Source of the DNA: Mucilaginibacter galii
Lineage (GTDB): Bacteria > Bacteroidota > Bacteroidia > Sphingobacteriales > Sphingobacteriaceae
Assembly: GCF_014635825.1 (NCBI RefSeq)
Contig: NZ_BMDO01000001.1
Span: forward strand, 434,001-498,000
Direction of reading: 5' to 3'
Length of the DNA: 64,000 nt
The notes below the pieces were generated by a model. The model was given only the letters and a program-made list of their open reading frames with translations, did no database searches and was not told the DNA's origin. Position 1 is the stretch's first letter; the number at the start of each line of letters is the position of its first letter. This document shows positions 44,245 to 53,464 of the stretch, in pieces. Position numbers and translations under genes: made by a program.

Positions 44245-44916
44245 ATGACTTGTAAAGCCACTTGCTTATTTTTAAGTTTTACCATATATGCCTTGCTGCT
44301 GTTAAAACCTGCGCAGGCGCAGCCCGGTGTGGTAGTTACACCCAATAATGATACGGTAACTTACCGCGTACCTGTAAGTACGCTTATTGCGGGCAAAACC
44401 TTTGATGATCGTATTATGGTAAGCCTGGCCCGCAACCGCACACCTGAAGGCACCGGGTTTTATTATTTTATGAGCAAGACCAATATTTATGGCAACGCTT
44501 TAGTGCCTGCAGGTTTACTCATAGGCGGCGCATTAAACCATGATAAAGAAATGCGGCAAAATGCTTTGTATGTGGCCAGCAGTTCGGTATTCTCTTACGG
44601 GGCCGTGCTTTTAATTAAGCGCCTCATTAAACGCCCAAGACCTTTTCGCGGTAATTTTCGCATCATACCGGTTTACATAGCCGGCGATTATTCTTTCCCG
44701 TCCGGGCACTCATCATCTTCAGTAACCACAGCTACGGCACTTTCGTTGGCATATCCAAAATGGTATGTTATTGCACCTGCCGCGTTATGGGCCTCATCGG
44801 TAGCGTATTCGCGCATGTACCTGGGCTTACATTACCCAAGCGATGTAGCCACAGGCACACTCATGGGCGCAGGTACGGCTGTTTACTTTAACACGATAAG
44901 AAAGAGAGTACAGTAA
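44245..44916 (+). CDS. PAP2-superfamily phosphatase, exported
   Basis: The 223-residue protein has a signal peptide (LFLSFTIYALLLLKPAQAQ) and the PAP2 motifs KRLIKRPRPF (K125...R131-P132), FPSGHSS (H155), and YSRMYLGLHYPSD with H196/D200. It is similar to the protein at 36529: both have the AYPKWYVIAP segment followed by AYSRMY, so they are paralogues. Probable substrate: undecaprenyl or other lipid pyrophosphate (inference from the family). A direct repeat-like palindrome follows its stop codon, then a glycosyltransferase gene on the same strand. Confidence 0.9.
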   Translation: MTCKATCLFLSFTIYALLLLKPAQAQPGVVVTPNNDTVTYRVPVSTLIAGKTFDDRIMVSLARNRTPEGTGFYYFMSKTNIYGNALVPAGLLIGGALNHDKEMRQNALYVASSSVFSYGAVLLIKRLIKRPRPFRGNFRIIPVYIAGDYSFPSGHSSSSVTTATALSLAYPKWYVIAPAALWASSVAYSRMYLGLHYPSDVATGTLMGAGTAVYFNTIRKRVQ

Positions 44917-44917
44917 A

Positions 44918-45006
44918 GGAGAGCCAAGAGTACAGAGTCAAGACCTTTTAACACTTCGTAAACATCAATGCATCTGTATTTCCTGACGCTGTACTCTTGA
45001 CTCTCC
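44918..45006. repeat. Palindromic repeat with AGAGTACAGAGTCAAGA-type arms (type D)
   Basis: GGAGAGCCAAGAGTACAG at 44918-44935 pairs with CTGTACTCTTGACTCTCC at 44989-45006 with a single mismatch across 18 bp, separated by 53 bp. It begins 2 bp after the PAP2 stop. Arms built of AGAGT(C/A)AAGA units occur as intergenic repeats in Sphingobacteriaceae, as I recall. Confidence 0.7.
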
Positions 45007-45025
45007 CAACTATCTTAAATTTTTC

Positions 45026-45033
45026 TACTTTTG
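45026..45033 (+). promoter_or_regulatory. -7 box before the GT2 gene at 45041
   Basis: TACTTTTG, an exact TAnnTTTG, ends 7 nt before the ATG at 45041, so a leaderless or very short leader is predicted. No TTG lies at a standard -33 spacing. Confidence 0.4.
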
Positions 45034-45040
45034 CTTATCC

Positions 45041-45991
45041 ATGGATATTTCAGTTGTTGTACCCTTATATAATGAAGTTGAATCGTTGCCCGAACTTACC
45101 GCCTGGATAAGCCGTGTAATGGATAACAACCGTTTTAGCTATGAAGTTATTTTGGTTGATGATGGCAGCCGCGATGGTTCATGGGATGAAATATGCAACC
45201 TGCATGCACAAAACCCTCATATTAAAGGCGTAAAATTTCGCCGTAATTATGGAAAATCAGCCGCGCTGAATACTGGCTTCGAGGCGGCACAAGGCAACGT
45301 TATTATTACCATGGATGCTGATTTACAGGACAGTCCAGACGAAATACCCGAACTATACCGCCGCATTGTTGAAGAAAAATTTGACCTTATATCGGGCTGG
45401 AAAGCCAAGCGGTACGATCCTTTAACCAAGACCATTCCTACCCGCCTTTTTAATGCGGCTACCCGCAGCATGTCGGGCATTGATAACCTGCACGATTTTA
45501 ACTGCGGATTGAAAGCTTACCGCCAAGCCGTGGTAAAAAACATTGAAGTGTATGGCGAAATGCACCGCTACATACCCGTAATAGCCAAATGGGCAGGTTT
45601 CACCAAAATAGGTGAGCAAATTGTGGAGCACCGTGCCCGTAAATATGGCACCACCAAGTTTGGCATGAGCCGCTTTATCAATGGTTTCTTAGATCTTTTG
45701 TCTATCTTCTTTGTTGGCAAATTTGGAAAACGCCCCATGCACTTTTTTGGATCGATGGGCGTTTTGAGTTTCTTTTTGGGCCTGGTGATGGCCATATGGA
45801 TTTTGGCAGAAAAACTGATCCACATTGCCCATAACGAAAAATACAGGAACGCTACCGACCAGCCTCTTTTCTACCTGGCACTGGTAGCCATCGTGGTAGG
45901 TTTTCAATTATTCCTTACAGGTTTTGTGGCCGAACTAGTGTCGAGAAATGCACCGGAGCGAAACAGCTACCAGATTGAGGCTACCGTATAA
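45041..45991 (+). CDS. Family 2 glycosyltransferase, polyisoprenyl-phosphate type
   Basis: The 316-residue protein is a DPM/ArnC-like GT2 with a cytoplasmic catalytic domain: ISVVVPLYNEVESLPEL, ILVDDGSRDGSWDEI, GKSAALNTGFEAAQGNVIITMDADLQDSPDEIPE (DxD motif), and CGLKAYRQAVVKNI. It ends with two membrane helices (about 230-258 and 278-305). It probably transfers a sugar from a nucleotide sugar to polyisoprenyl phosphate. It is followed by a transglutaminase-like gene 90 nt downstream. Confidence 0.93.
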   Translation: MDISVVVPLYNEVESLPELTAWISRVMDNNRFSYEVILVDDGSRDGSWDEICNLHAQNPHIKGVKFRRNYGKSAALNTGFEAAQGNVIITMDADLQDSPDEIPELYRRIVEEKFDLISGWKAKRYDPLTKTIPTRLFNAATRSMSGIDNLHDFNCGLKAYRQAVVKNIEVYGEMHRYIPVIAKWAGFTKIGEQIVEHRARKYGTTKFGMSRFINGFLDLLSIFFVGKFGKRPMHFFGSMGVLSFFLGLVMAIWILAEKLIHIAHNEKYRNATDQPLFYLALVAIVVGFQLFLTGFVAELVSRNAPERNSYQIEATV

Positions 45992-46081
45992 TTATTTGAA
46001 GTTTTTCCTACTTTTTGTGAAGTTTAGTGCAACGTTTTGAAATATGTTGCATCTATTGAGTATTAACTTACCTCTCACACG

Positions 46082-47329
46082 ATGACTATCAAATCGACAA
46101 TTACACTGCTTTTATTATGGTGCTTTACGTTAAGCGCTTTTGCCGAAAACAAAGAATTTGAAGCCTTTGCACAGGAGCAATCGCAGTTAATGCAAAAAGC
46201 TTATGAGAAAAAAGACATCAAAGCTTACGATGAATTGCTGAGTACTTTTGTTAGCCGTTATGAAAAGCTTACGCCGCAAGACAAAAAATTCTATTCGGGC
46301 TATTTAACCAACGCCTACTATAATTTAAGCTGTACCTACTCCCTTCTCAATCAAAAAAAAGAAGCCGTTACCTATCTCGATAAATCTATCAAAGCCGGGT
46401 ATCTTAACTACTCCCATATTTTAGAAGATACCGATCTCGAAAACATCCGTAAAGAAGCCGGTTATAAAGCACTTGTACAACCCCTGCGCAAAGTGGGCGA
46501 TTACCCCTATATCCTTAAAAATGCAGCAGCTTACAATACGAAAGACAAACGCGCTGTTCCTGTTTTTACCTACCAGGCTGCTACCGATCCTAACCTGGTT
46601 ACGCTACGCAAAACCTTCAACCTCGACTCCATAGCCGGTAAAGGCAACGAAGTATCTAAGGTTATTAACATGATGAACTGGATACATAACCTGGTACCAC
46701 ACGATGGGAATCACGGAAATCCTGTGGTTAAGAATGCGATGAGCATGATTAACGAATGTAAAAGGGATAACCGGGGCTTAAACTGCCGCGGACTGGCAAC
46801 GGTACTTAACGAGTGTTATTTATCTATGGGCATAAAATCAAGGTTTTTGACCTGTTTACCTAAAGACAGTTTAGGAGTAGATAATGACTGCCATGTGATC
46901 AACATGGTGTACATTAACGACCTAAAAAAATGGGTTTGGATGGATCCAACGAACAATGCCTATGTGCTTGATGAAAAAGGTCAGTTATTAGGTCCGGAGG
47001 AGGTTCGCGAACGCTTGATAGCTAATAAAACACTCATCTTAAACCCAGATGCTAACTGGAACCGTAAATATTCGGAAAACAAGGCGCATTACCTGGATTA
47101 TTACATGTCTAAAAACCTGTATTACTTAGAGTGTCCGGTAAGCAGTGAGTACGATACCGAAACTACAGCCTCTGGAAAGAATATTCAATACGTACAGTTG
47201 CTGCCGCTGGAATACTTTAAAAACAAAGGAGATAATAAAACCGTAAGTACAAACAATAAAAGCCAGGTTACTTACACTACCTACGCCACCAATAACCCTA
47301 CCCTATTTTGGGCTGCACCTGCCAATTAA
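46082..47329 (+). CDS. Transglutaminase-like protein with N-terminal TPR-type region, exported
   Basis: The 415-residue protein has a signal peptide ending at SAFAEN (about residue 21). Residues 25-140 are helical and contain TPR-like pairs (AYYNLSCTYSLLNQKKEAVTYLDKSIKAGYLNY). The transglutaminase core follows, with the Cys-His-Asp triad: GLNCRGLATVLNE (C235), DCHVINMVYI (H271) and WVWMDPTNNAYV (D288). Such proteins can be proteases or cross-linkers; the target is unknown. A terminator follows at 47363. Confidence 0.82.
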   Translation: MTIKSTITLLLLWCFTLSAFAENKEFEAFAQEQSQLMQKAYEKKDIKAYDELLSTFVSRYEKLTPQDKKFYSGYLTNAYYNLSCTYSLLNQKKEAVTYLDKSIKAGYLNYSHILEDTDLENIRKEAGYKALVQPLRKVGDYPYILKNAAAYNTKDKRAVPVFTYQAATDPNLVTLRKTFNLDSIAGKGNEVSKVINMMNWIHNLVPHDGNHGNPVVKNAMSMINECKRDNRGLNCRGLATVLNECYLSMGIKSRFLTCLPKDSLGVDNDCHVINMVYINDLKKWVWMDPTNNAYVLDEKGQLLGPEEVRERLIANKTLILNPDANWNRKYSENKAHYLDYYMSKNLYYLECPVSSEYDTETTASGKNIQYVQLLPLEYFKNKGDNKTVSTNNKSQVTYTTYATNNPTLFWAAPAN

Positions 47330-47362
47330 TATTTAGCATTATTAGATATTTATCCATAAAAT

Positions 47363-47400
47363 ACAAATGCCGGTTAAGCACAAGTTTAACCGGCATTTGT
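47363..47400 (+). terminator. Terminator after the transglutaminase-like gene
   Basis: A perfect 15-bp stem, ACAAATGCCGGTTAA with TTAACCGGCATTTGT (47363-47377 and 47386-47400), 34 nt after the stop codon. The downstream tail is not a pure T run. Confidence 0.75.
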
Positions 47401-47445
47401 GTTCTAAATACCATTTGGTCTTAACACATTACTAACATTTTAAAT

Positions 47446-47482
47446 TTACGCATTGCGTAACCGCTAATCATCCGCATATTTG
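47446..47482 (+). promoter_or_regulatory. Promoter with palindrome upstream of the GT2 gene at 47510
   Basis: CATATTTG at 47475-47482 (one mismatch from TAnnTTTG) has a TTG at 47453-47455 with 19-nt spacing, fitting the Bacteroidota -33/-7 pair. The TTG lies in the palindrome TTACGC-ATT-GCGTAA at 47446-47460, which could be an operator. Confidence 0.45.
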
Positions 47483-47509
47483 CACAGCTAAAACCTGTGT
47501 ATCTGCTGA

Positions 47510-48478
47510 ATGTTTTTTTCTATCATCATCCCTCTCTACAACCGCCCGCAGGAAATTAAAGAACTCCTGGAAAGCCTTACATTGCAAACTTACAAGCAGT
47601 TTGAGGTTTTGGTAATTGAGGATGGATCGGTAAGAGATGCCAAGGATATTGTTGCTGCTTTTGCCGAAAGATTAGATGTACATTATTATTTCAAACCCAA
47701 CGAAGGACAGGGCTTTAGCCGCAACTTTGGCTTTGAACGCGCCAAAGGCGATTACTTTGTCATTTTTGATTCGGACGTCTTAGTCCCCGAAAACTACCTG
47801 GAGATAGTAAACCAGCGGTTAACCACAGATTACCTGGATGCTTATGGCGGGCCCGATGACGCGCATCCCAGCTTCACCCCCATGCAAAAGGCCATTAGTT
47901 ACAGCATGACCTCGCCTTTTACTACGGGTGGCATACGGGGCAATAAAAAAGGCATAGGCAAATTCCATCCCCGCAGCTTCAACATGGGCTTATCGCGGGT
48001 AGCCTGGCAAAAGGCCGGAGGATTTATAATAACCCGATTGGGCGAAGATATTGAGTACAGCATCCGCATACATTCGTTAGGTTTTAAAATTGGGCTAATA
48101 CCCGAGGCCAAGGTTTACCATAAACGCCGCACCAGTTACCTGCAATTTTATAAACAACTACACTTTTTTGGCAGGGCGCGCATTAACATTTACAAGTTTT
48201 TCCCTAAAGAACTAAAGCCTGTCCACTTTTTTCCGGCGGCGTTCACCCTGGGCGTTATTTTTACCTTGCTGGCTAATATTTTGCAATGGCGTATTGCAAT
48301 AGTGGGCAACCTAATTTTGGCCCTGATTATTTTGTTGATATTTTTTCACTCGCTGTACAAAAACAAATCGTTAAAAGTTGCATTTTTGAGCGTAGGCGCT
48401 GCCTTTATTCAATTAATAGCATATGGTTTAGGTTTTATGCAGGATTACTGGAAGCGCGTTATACTTAAAAAATCGTAA
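47510..48478 (+). CDS. Family 2 glycosyltransferase
   Basis: The 322-residue protein has a GT2 catalytic domain: FFSIIIPLYNRPQEIKELLESLT, LVIEDGSVRDAKDIV, YVIFDSDVLVPENYLE (the DxD-type motif), and MGLSRVAWQKAGGF. C-terminal membrane helices are at about 240-258 and 264-310. It is followed after 6 nt by a polytopic membrane protein gene and 3 nt later by the GH3-family gene, so the three are probably one operon. The substrate is not indicated. Confidence 0.92.
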   Translation: MFFSIIIPLYNRPQEIKELLESLTLQTYKQFEVLVIEDGSVRDAKDIVAAFAERLDVHYYFKPNEGQGFSRNFGFERAKGDYFVIFDSDVLVPENYLEIVNQRLTTDYLDAYGGPDDAHPSFTPMQKAISYSMTSPFTTGGIRGNKKGIGKFHPRSFNMGLSRVAWQKAGGFIITRLGEDIEYSIRIHSLGFKIGLIPEAKVYHKRRTSYLQFYKQLHFFGRARINIYKFFPKELKPVHFFPAAFTLGVIFTLLANILQWRIAIVGNLILALIILLIFFHSLYKNKSLKVAFLSVGAAFIQLIAYGLGFMQDYWKRVILKKS

Positions 48479-48484
48479 TCACCT

Positions 48485-49258
48485 ATGTATCACCCGTTTT
48501 CCATTGCCGAAACTATCAAGACAGCATGGGATATTATCAAGAAAAATTATATATCGCTGATCGTATACTCGGTGATCTCCCTAATTTTTTACGAGGTGAT
48601 CAGCTTCTTTACAGGCTTTATTGTAGTTTATGATAACCAATACAGCCAGGTTGCATTCGTTTTTTTCATGATGCTGGTGCAATCTTACCTGGTATTAAGT
48701 TTCTATAAACTTATCCTTACGCTAATGGATAAGGAATATTACGAGTTTGAATTTCGGGATATTCTTCCATCCTTGAAAATGGCGCTTTCTTTTGTTACTA
48801 TTGGGGTTTTGTACACCTTTTTAATAGGTACCATCATCTTCTTAAACCTACAGGTAAATAGCTATCCAATGCTCAGCAAGGTGCTCGATAAGTTGGAGAT
48901 TTTAGGCGTTGGATACCTCCTCATCCGTTCCATATTTTGCCTTTGTTTTATTGTTGACGAAGATTCGGGCCCTATAGAATCGCTCAAGCAAAGCTTTTAC
49001 ATTACCTGGAACAACTTCTTTAAGGTGGTTGGGCTTATACTTATTGTAGTTGGTTTTATAGCTTTACTTTTGATCATCATTAACCTGATTATTACACTGC
49101 TATTCGATGTAGATAGCAGTAGTTACGTAGCTAAGATAGCAGCTATATTTTGGTTTGCCCTTTCGTTCCCGCTGGTTCAGGTGATGATCATGGTATCGTA
49201 CCGTAAGCTGGTTTACAGCCATAAAGACCTGGATGATGATGTTTCTGAAACCTTGTAA
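48485..49258 (+). CDS. Polytopic membrane protein of unknown function
   Basis: The 257-residue protein has about six membrane helices: LIVYSVISLIFYEVISFFTGFIVVY, VAFVFFMMLVQSYLVLSFY, FVTIGVLYTFLIGTIIFL, GYLLIRSIFCLCFIV, VVGLILIVVGFIALLLIIINLI and IAAIFWFALSFPLVQVMIMV. The N-terminus (HPFSIAETIKTAWDIIKKNY) and the SLKQSFYITWNNFFKVVG loop have the pattern of DUF975/DUF4013-like proteins that share repeated amphipathic loops. I do not assign a function. Confidence 0.75.
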   Translation: MYHPFSIAETIKTAWDIIKKNYISLIVYSVISLIFYEVISFFTGFIVVYDNQYSQVAFVFFMMLVQSYLVLSFYKLILTLMDKEYYEFEFRDILPSLKMALSFVTIGVLYTFLIGTIIFLNLQVNSYPMLSKVLDKLEILGVGYLLIRSIFCLCFIVDEDSGPIESLKQSFYITWNNFFKVVGLILIVVGFIALLLIIINLIITLLFDVDSSSYVAKIAAIFWFALSFPLVQVMIMVSYRKLVYSHKDLDDDVSETL

Positions 49259-49261
49259 TAA

Positions 49262-50761
49262 ATGGGTTTAAAAGCAATATTAAGTAAACTATTTGCCGCA
49301 TGGGTAAACCGCGACATCAACAACCTCAGGCAAAATGCTGTGGCCCTTCAGCGTCAAACCATGCAGCAATTGGTTCAGCAAGCTACCGCTACCGCTTTTG
49401 GCAAAGATCACCAGTTTACAAACATTCATACTTACGAAGATTTTAAACTCAACGTTCCCATACGCGATTATGAGGATTTGCGCCCGTATATTGACCGTAT
49501 GACCCATGGCGAGCCGGATGTACTATGGCCCGGCAAGCCTGCCTATCTGGCTAAAACATCGGGCACCACCTCAGGCGTTAAGTATATTCCCATCTCTAAA
49601 GAGAGCATGCCTGAGCACATCAAAGCTGCCCGCAACGCTTTATTGAGTTATATCCACGAAACAGGTAAGGCCGATTTTGTGGATGGTAAGATGATATTCC
49701 TGCAAGGCAGTCCGGTTATGAGCGAGAAAGCCGGCATAGCTACCGGGCGTTTATCGGGCATTGTAGCGCACCATGTGCCCGCCTACCTGCAAAAGAACCG
49801 CCTGCCCAGCTACGAAATTAATTGCATTGACGATTGGGAGCAAAAGGTAGACGCTATAGTGGAAGAAACCCATAACCAGGATATGCGCCTCATATCCGGC
49901 ATACCGCCCTGGTGCCAAATGTATTTCGACCGGTTATCGGCTAAGGCGGGCGGTAAAAAGATCAAGGATATTTTTCCAAACTTTAAATTGTTCGTTTACG
50001 GTGGTGTTAACTACGAACCCTATCGTTCCCGTATTGAAGAAAGCATAGGCTTTGGTATTGATACCATTGAAACCTATCCGGCTTCTGAAGGATTTATTGC
50101 CTTCCAGGATTCGCAAAAAGATAAAGGCTTACTGCTGTTGGCTAATTCCGGTATATTTTACGAGTTTGTACCAACCGACGAGTTTTTTAATGACCATCCT
50201 GCCCGTTTAAGCTTGGGCGAGGTAGAATTAAATAAAAATTATGCGCTCATCATGAACACCAATGCCGGTTTATGGGGATATAGTTTGGGCGATACCGTTA
50301 AATTCACCTCGTTAAAGCCGCATAAAATTGTAGTGACTGGCCGTATTAAACATTATATATCGGCGTTTGGTGAGCATGTAATTGGCGAAGAGGTAGAACA
50401 TGCGTTGATGAGCGTAGCTAAACAAGAGGGTGTTGATGTGGTAGAATTTACCGTAGCTCCACAGGTGAACCCAGTTGAAGACAGTTTACCCTATCACGAG
50501 TGGTTTGTGGAGTTTGGCAAAGCTCCAGCAAATATGGTTAGCTTTGCTCAAAAAGTAGATGCAGCCTTACAGCAAAAAAACATTTATTACCAGGACCTTA
50601 TTACCGGTAATATTTTACGCCCTTTAGTAGTCAGAAGTTTGCAGCCCGATAGTTTTATTAACTTTATGCGCTCGCAGGGAAAACTCGGCGGACAAAATAA
50701 AGTGCCCCGGCTATCCAACGATCGTAAGATTGCGGATGCACTTGTAAATTATATTATTTAA
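49262..50761 (+). CDS. GH3 auxin-responsive-promoter family acyl-adenylating protein
   Basis: The 499-residue protein matches bacterial GH3 proteins along its length. Visible motifs: YLAKTSGTTSGVKYIPIS (P-loop, residues 96-112), TYPASEGFIAFQ (the ATP-binding region), and GRIKHYISAFGEHVIGEEVEHAL. Plant GH3 proteins are acyl-acid amido synthetases that conjugate auxin or jasmonate to amino acids through an adenylate. The bacterial members have no known substrate. It starts 3 nt after the membrane protein gene and is 74 nt from dxr. Confidence 0.9.
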   Translation: MGLKAILSKLFAAWVNRDINNLRQNAVALQRQTMQQLVQQATATAFGKDHQFTNIHTYEDFKLNVPIRDYEDLRPYIDRMTHGEPDVLWPGKPAYLAKTSGTTSGVKYIPISKESMPEHIKAARNALLSYIHETGKADFVDGKMIFLQGSPVMSEKAGIATGRLSGIVAHHVPAYLQKNRLPSYEINCIDDWEQKVDAIVEETHNQDMRLISGIPPWCQMYFDRLSAKAGGKKIKDIFPNFKLFVYGGVNYEPYRSRIEESIGFGIDTIETYPASEGFIAFQDSQKDKGLLLLANSGIFYEFVPTDEFFNDHPARLSLGEVELNKNYALIMNTNAGLWGYSLGDTVKFTSLKPHKIVVTGRIKHYISAFGEHVIGEEVEHALMSVAKQEGVDVVEFTVAPQVNPVEDSLPYHEWFVEFGKAPANMVSFAQKVDAALQQKNIYYQDLITGNILRPLVVRSLQPDSFINFMRSQGKLGGQNKVPRLSNDRKIADALVNYII

Positions 50762-50835
50762 CCATAAATTTAGTTTGTTATCCAAAATACAAACCATCCT
50801 TTGCGGGGTTACGTACTTAGGATAGCCCATTATAA

Positions 50836-52035
50836 ATGCATATCGTATCTAATTTCCCTGTAAAGCATATTGCCATTCTCGGTTCTACGGGCAGCATTGG
50901 CACGCAAACCCTTGAAGTAATTGCCGAAAATCCGGAACGCTTTAAAGCCCATGTGCTTACCGCTCACCGTAACGCCGATTTGCTGATAGAACAAGCACTT
51001 AAATTTGCCCCGGCCTATGCCGTCATTTGCGACGAAAGTCTTTACGGGCAAGTAAAAGAAGCCTTGTCGCACACTAAAACGCAGGTGCTGGCCGGTTATG
51101 ATGAAGTAAAAAGCATAGTCACCCTACCAGAGTTAGACATTGTGCTTACCGCCATGGTTGGCTTTGCCGGCTTAGAGCCTACCATTAACGCCGTTAAGGC
51201 AGGTAAGGATATTGCTTTAGCTAATAAAGAAACACTGGTGGTAGCCGGCGAACTTATTACATCACTGGCTAAACAGCATAACGTTAAGCTTTTGCCAGTA
51301 GACTCTGAACATTCAGCCATTTTTCAATGCCTTGCAGGTGAAGAGCAAAATCCTATAGAAAAAATCATTCTCACGGCGTCAGGTGGCCCTTTTCGGGGTA
51401 AAGACAGCAGTTTTTTAGAAACCGTTACCCGGCATCAGGCGCTAAAGCATCCAAACTGGGTCATGGGCGCCAAAATCACTATTGATTCGGCTTCGCTGAT
51501 GAATAAAGGGCTGGAGGTCATTGAAGCCAAGTGGTTGTTTGATCTCCAATTGGAGCAAATTGAGGTTATTGTGCACCCGCAATCCATTGTACATTCACTG
51601 GTTCAATTTCAGGATGGATCTATGAAAGCACAGATGGGATTGCCCGATATGAAGCTGCCTATTCAGTATGCACTGGGTTATCCCGAGCGTATTAAAAACA
51701 ATTACAAACGATTCGATTTTACTGCCTATCCTACCCTCACCTTTGAAAAGGCTGACACGGGTACCTTCCGTAACCTGGCGCTGGCTTTTGAGGCTTTAAA
51801 AACTGCGGGTAATATGCCCTGCATAGTTAATGCAGCCAATGAAGTGGCCGTGGCCGGCTTTTTAACAGATAGTGTAAGCTTCCTGGGAATGAGCCATGTA
51901 ATTGAACAATGCATGCAGCAAATACCCACCATTAAACAGCCATCTTTAGCAGATTATTTGAATACTGATAAAGAAACCCGCATCTTAGCACAAAATTTAA
52001 TTGCACAAATGCCGTTTAAGGCTTTGAGCGTTTAG
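50836..52035 (+). CDS. dxr: 1-deoxy-D-xylulose-5-phosphate reductoisomerase
   Basis: The 399-residue protein converts DXP to MEP in the non-mevalonate isoprenoid pathway. Signature motifs: KHIAILGSTGSIGTQTLEVI at the N-terminus (NADPH binding), VTLPELDIVLTAMVGFAGLEPT, KDIALANKETLVVAG, LPVDSEHSAIFQCL, the ASGGPFRG loop, and MGAKITIDSASLMNKGLEVIEA. It is followed by rseP after 16 nt, a conserved pair in Bacteroidota. The MEP pathway feeds isoprenoid lipids that the GT2 and PAP2 proteins nearby could use. Confidence 0.97.
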   Translation: MHIVSNFPVKHIAILGSTGSIGTQTLEVIAENPERFKAHVLTAHRNADLLIEQALKFAPAYAVICDESLYGQVKEALSHTKTQVLAGYDEVKSIVTLPELDIVLTAMVGFAGLEPTINAVKAGKDIALANKETLVVAGELITSLAKQHNVKLLPVDSEHSAIFQCLAGEEQNPIEKIILTASGGPFRGKDSSFLETVTRHQALKHPNWVMGAKITIDSASLMNKGLEVIEAKWLFDLQLEQIEVIVHPQSIVHSLVQFQDGSMKAQMGLPDMKLPIQYALGYPERIKNNYKRFDFTAYPTLTFEKADTGTFRNLALAFEALKTAGNMPCIVNAANEVAVAGFLTDSVSFLGMSHVIEQCMQQIPTIKQPSLADYLNTDKETRILAQNLIAQMPFKALSV

Positions 52036-52051
52036 CACGTATAATAACAGA

Positions 52052-53380
52052 ATGGACATAGTGATCATGGTAGGCCAGTTAATACTGGGCCTTTCAATTT
52101 TAGTAATATTACACGAGTTTGGCCACTTTATAGCCGCCCGTGCCTTCGGAATTAAAGTAGAGAAATTTTATTTGTTCTTTGATGCCTGGAATATAAGCCT
52201 TTTCAAATTTAACTATAAAGGCGTTGAATACGGTATGGGCTGGTTGCCATTGGGCGGCTATGTAAAAATTGCCGGTATGATAGATGAATCTATGGATACC
52301 GAGCAAATGGCAGGTCCGCCGCAACCTTGGGAATTCCGTTCAAAACCGGCCTGGCAACGTTTAATCGTCATGCTTGGTGGTATTTTTGTAAATATTATCT
52401 TGGGTATCCTCATTTTTTGGGTACTTACTATAAAATACGGTGAAACTTATATCCCTAATGAAAGTCTGAAATACGGTATCGTACCTGGCTCCATTGGTGA
52501 GAACATCGGCCTTCGTCCCGGCGATCAGGTAACTGCCGTGAACGGCCAAAAGGTAGAACGCTTTGAAGATCTCATTAGCTCTAAAGTATTAATGGGCAAT
52601 AGCGTACTTACGGTTAAACGGAACAATCAACAACTTGATGTACCGGTACCCGCCAACATATTGAACGATGTATCAGATTTAGGGATTGAGCAATTTATTA
52701 ACCGCATACCCCGTACCAAATTTGCGATAGAATCAGTTAAACCCAAAAGTAACGCCGCAGCAGCTGGCTTACAGCGTGGCGATAGCATTGTTGGTATCAA
52801 CGAACAAAAGGTGGCGTTCTTTGATGAGTTTCATAAGGTGCTGCTTAACAGTAAAAACAAAGCCATCGAGTTAGATATTAAGCACAACAACGAAATCAGG
52901 AAAATACCTGCTAAAGTAGATTCGTTAGGCCAGTTAGGTTTCGTACCAAAATTTGATCTTCCCGAAGAAAAAACATTGAGGTTCGGTTTCTTTGGTTCCC
53001 TACCTGTAGGCGCATCAAAAGCCTGGGGCACCTTCAGCGATAATGCCAAAGGTTTAGGCAAAGTATTTACCGGCGATGTAAAGCCACAAAAAGCCTTATC
53101 GAGCCCCATAGGCATTGCAAGATTGTTTGGTAGCCATATTGATTGGCTGCGCTTTTGGAGCCTGGTTGGTTTACTCTCTATGGCACTGGCTTTAATGAAC
53201 CTGCTGCCAATACCGGCTTTAGATGGCGGTCACGCCTTATTTTTAATTATTGAGATGATCAAAGGCAAGCCGTTGAGCGATAAGTTCCTGGAAAAAGCAC
53301 AAATTGTTGGCTTCGTAATTTTAGTAACGCTAATGGTGTTTGTATTTGGCAGTGATATATTTAAGTTATTTAAAAAATAA
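52052..53380 (+). CDS. rseP: RIP zinc metalloprotease RseP (site-2 protease)
   Basis: The 442-residue membrane protease has the HExxH motif H21-E22-F-G-H25 (VILHEFGHFIAARAF) in the first helix, two PDZ domains (about 140-225 and 235-310), and the NLLPIPALDGGH motif in the third helix. It cleaves membrane-embedded substrates in the periplasmic stress response. The gap to dxr is 16 nt, and a clear terminator follows, so they form one transcriptional unit. Confidence 0.96.
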   Translation: MDIVIMVGQLILGLSILVILHEFGHFIAARAFGIKVEKFYLFFDAWNISLFKFNYKGVEYGMGWLPLGGYVKIAGMIDESMDTEQMAGPPQPWEFRSKPAWQRLIVMLGGIFVNIILGILIFWVLTIKYGETYIPNESLKYGIVPGSIGENIGLRPGDQVTAVNGQKVERFEDLISSKVLMGNSVLTVKRNNQQLDVPVPANILNDVSDLGIEQFINRIPRTKFAIESVKPKSNAAAAGLQRGDSIVGINEQKVAFFDEFHKVLLNSKNKAIELDIKHNNEIRKIPAKVDSLGQLGFVPKFDLPEEKTLRFGFFGSLPVGASKAWGTFSDNAKGLGKVFTGDVKPQKALSSPIGIARLFGSHIDWLRFWSLVGLLSMALALMNLLPIPALDGGHALFLIIEMIKGKPLSDKFLEKAQIVGFVILVTLMVFVFGSDIFKLFKK

Positions 53381-53433
53381 GGATAATTGAATCGTCAACT
53401 TAGCACTAATAAGCTAACACATACTTAAAAACT

Positions 53434-53464
53434 AAAAGCCCTTCCTCGCGAAGGGCTTTTTTTT
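53434..53464 (+). terminator. Terminator after rseP
   Basis: An 11-bp stem, AAAAGCCCTTC with GAAGGGCTTTT, a 5-nt loop, followed by a T run at 53457-53464. Confidence 0.9.
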
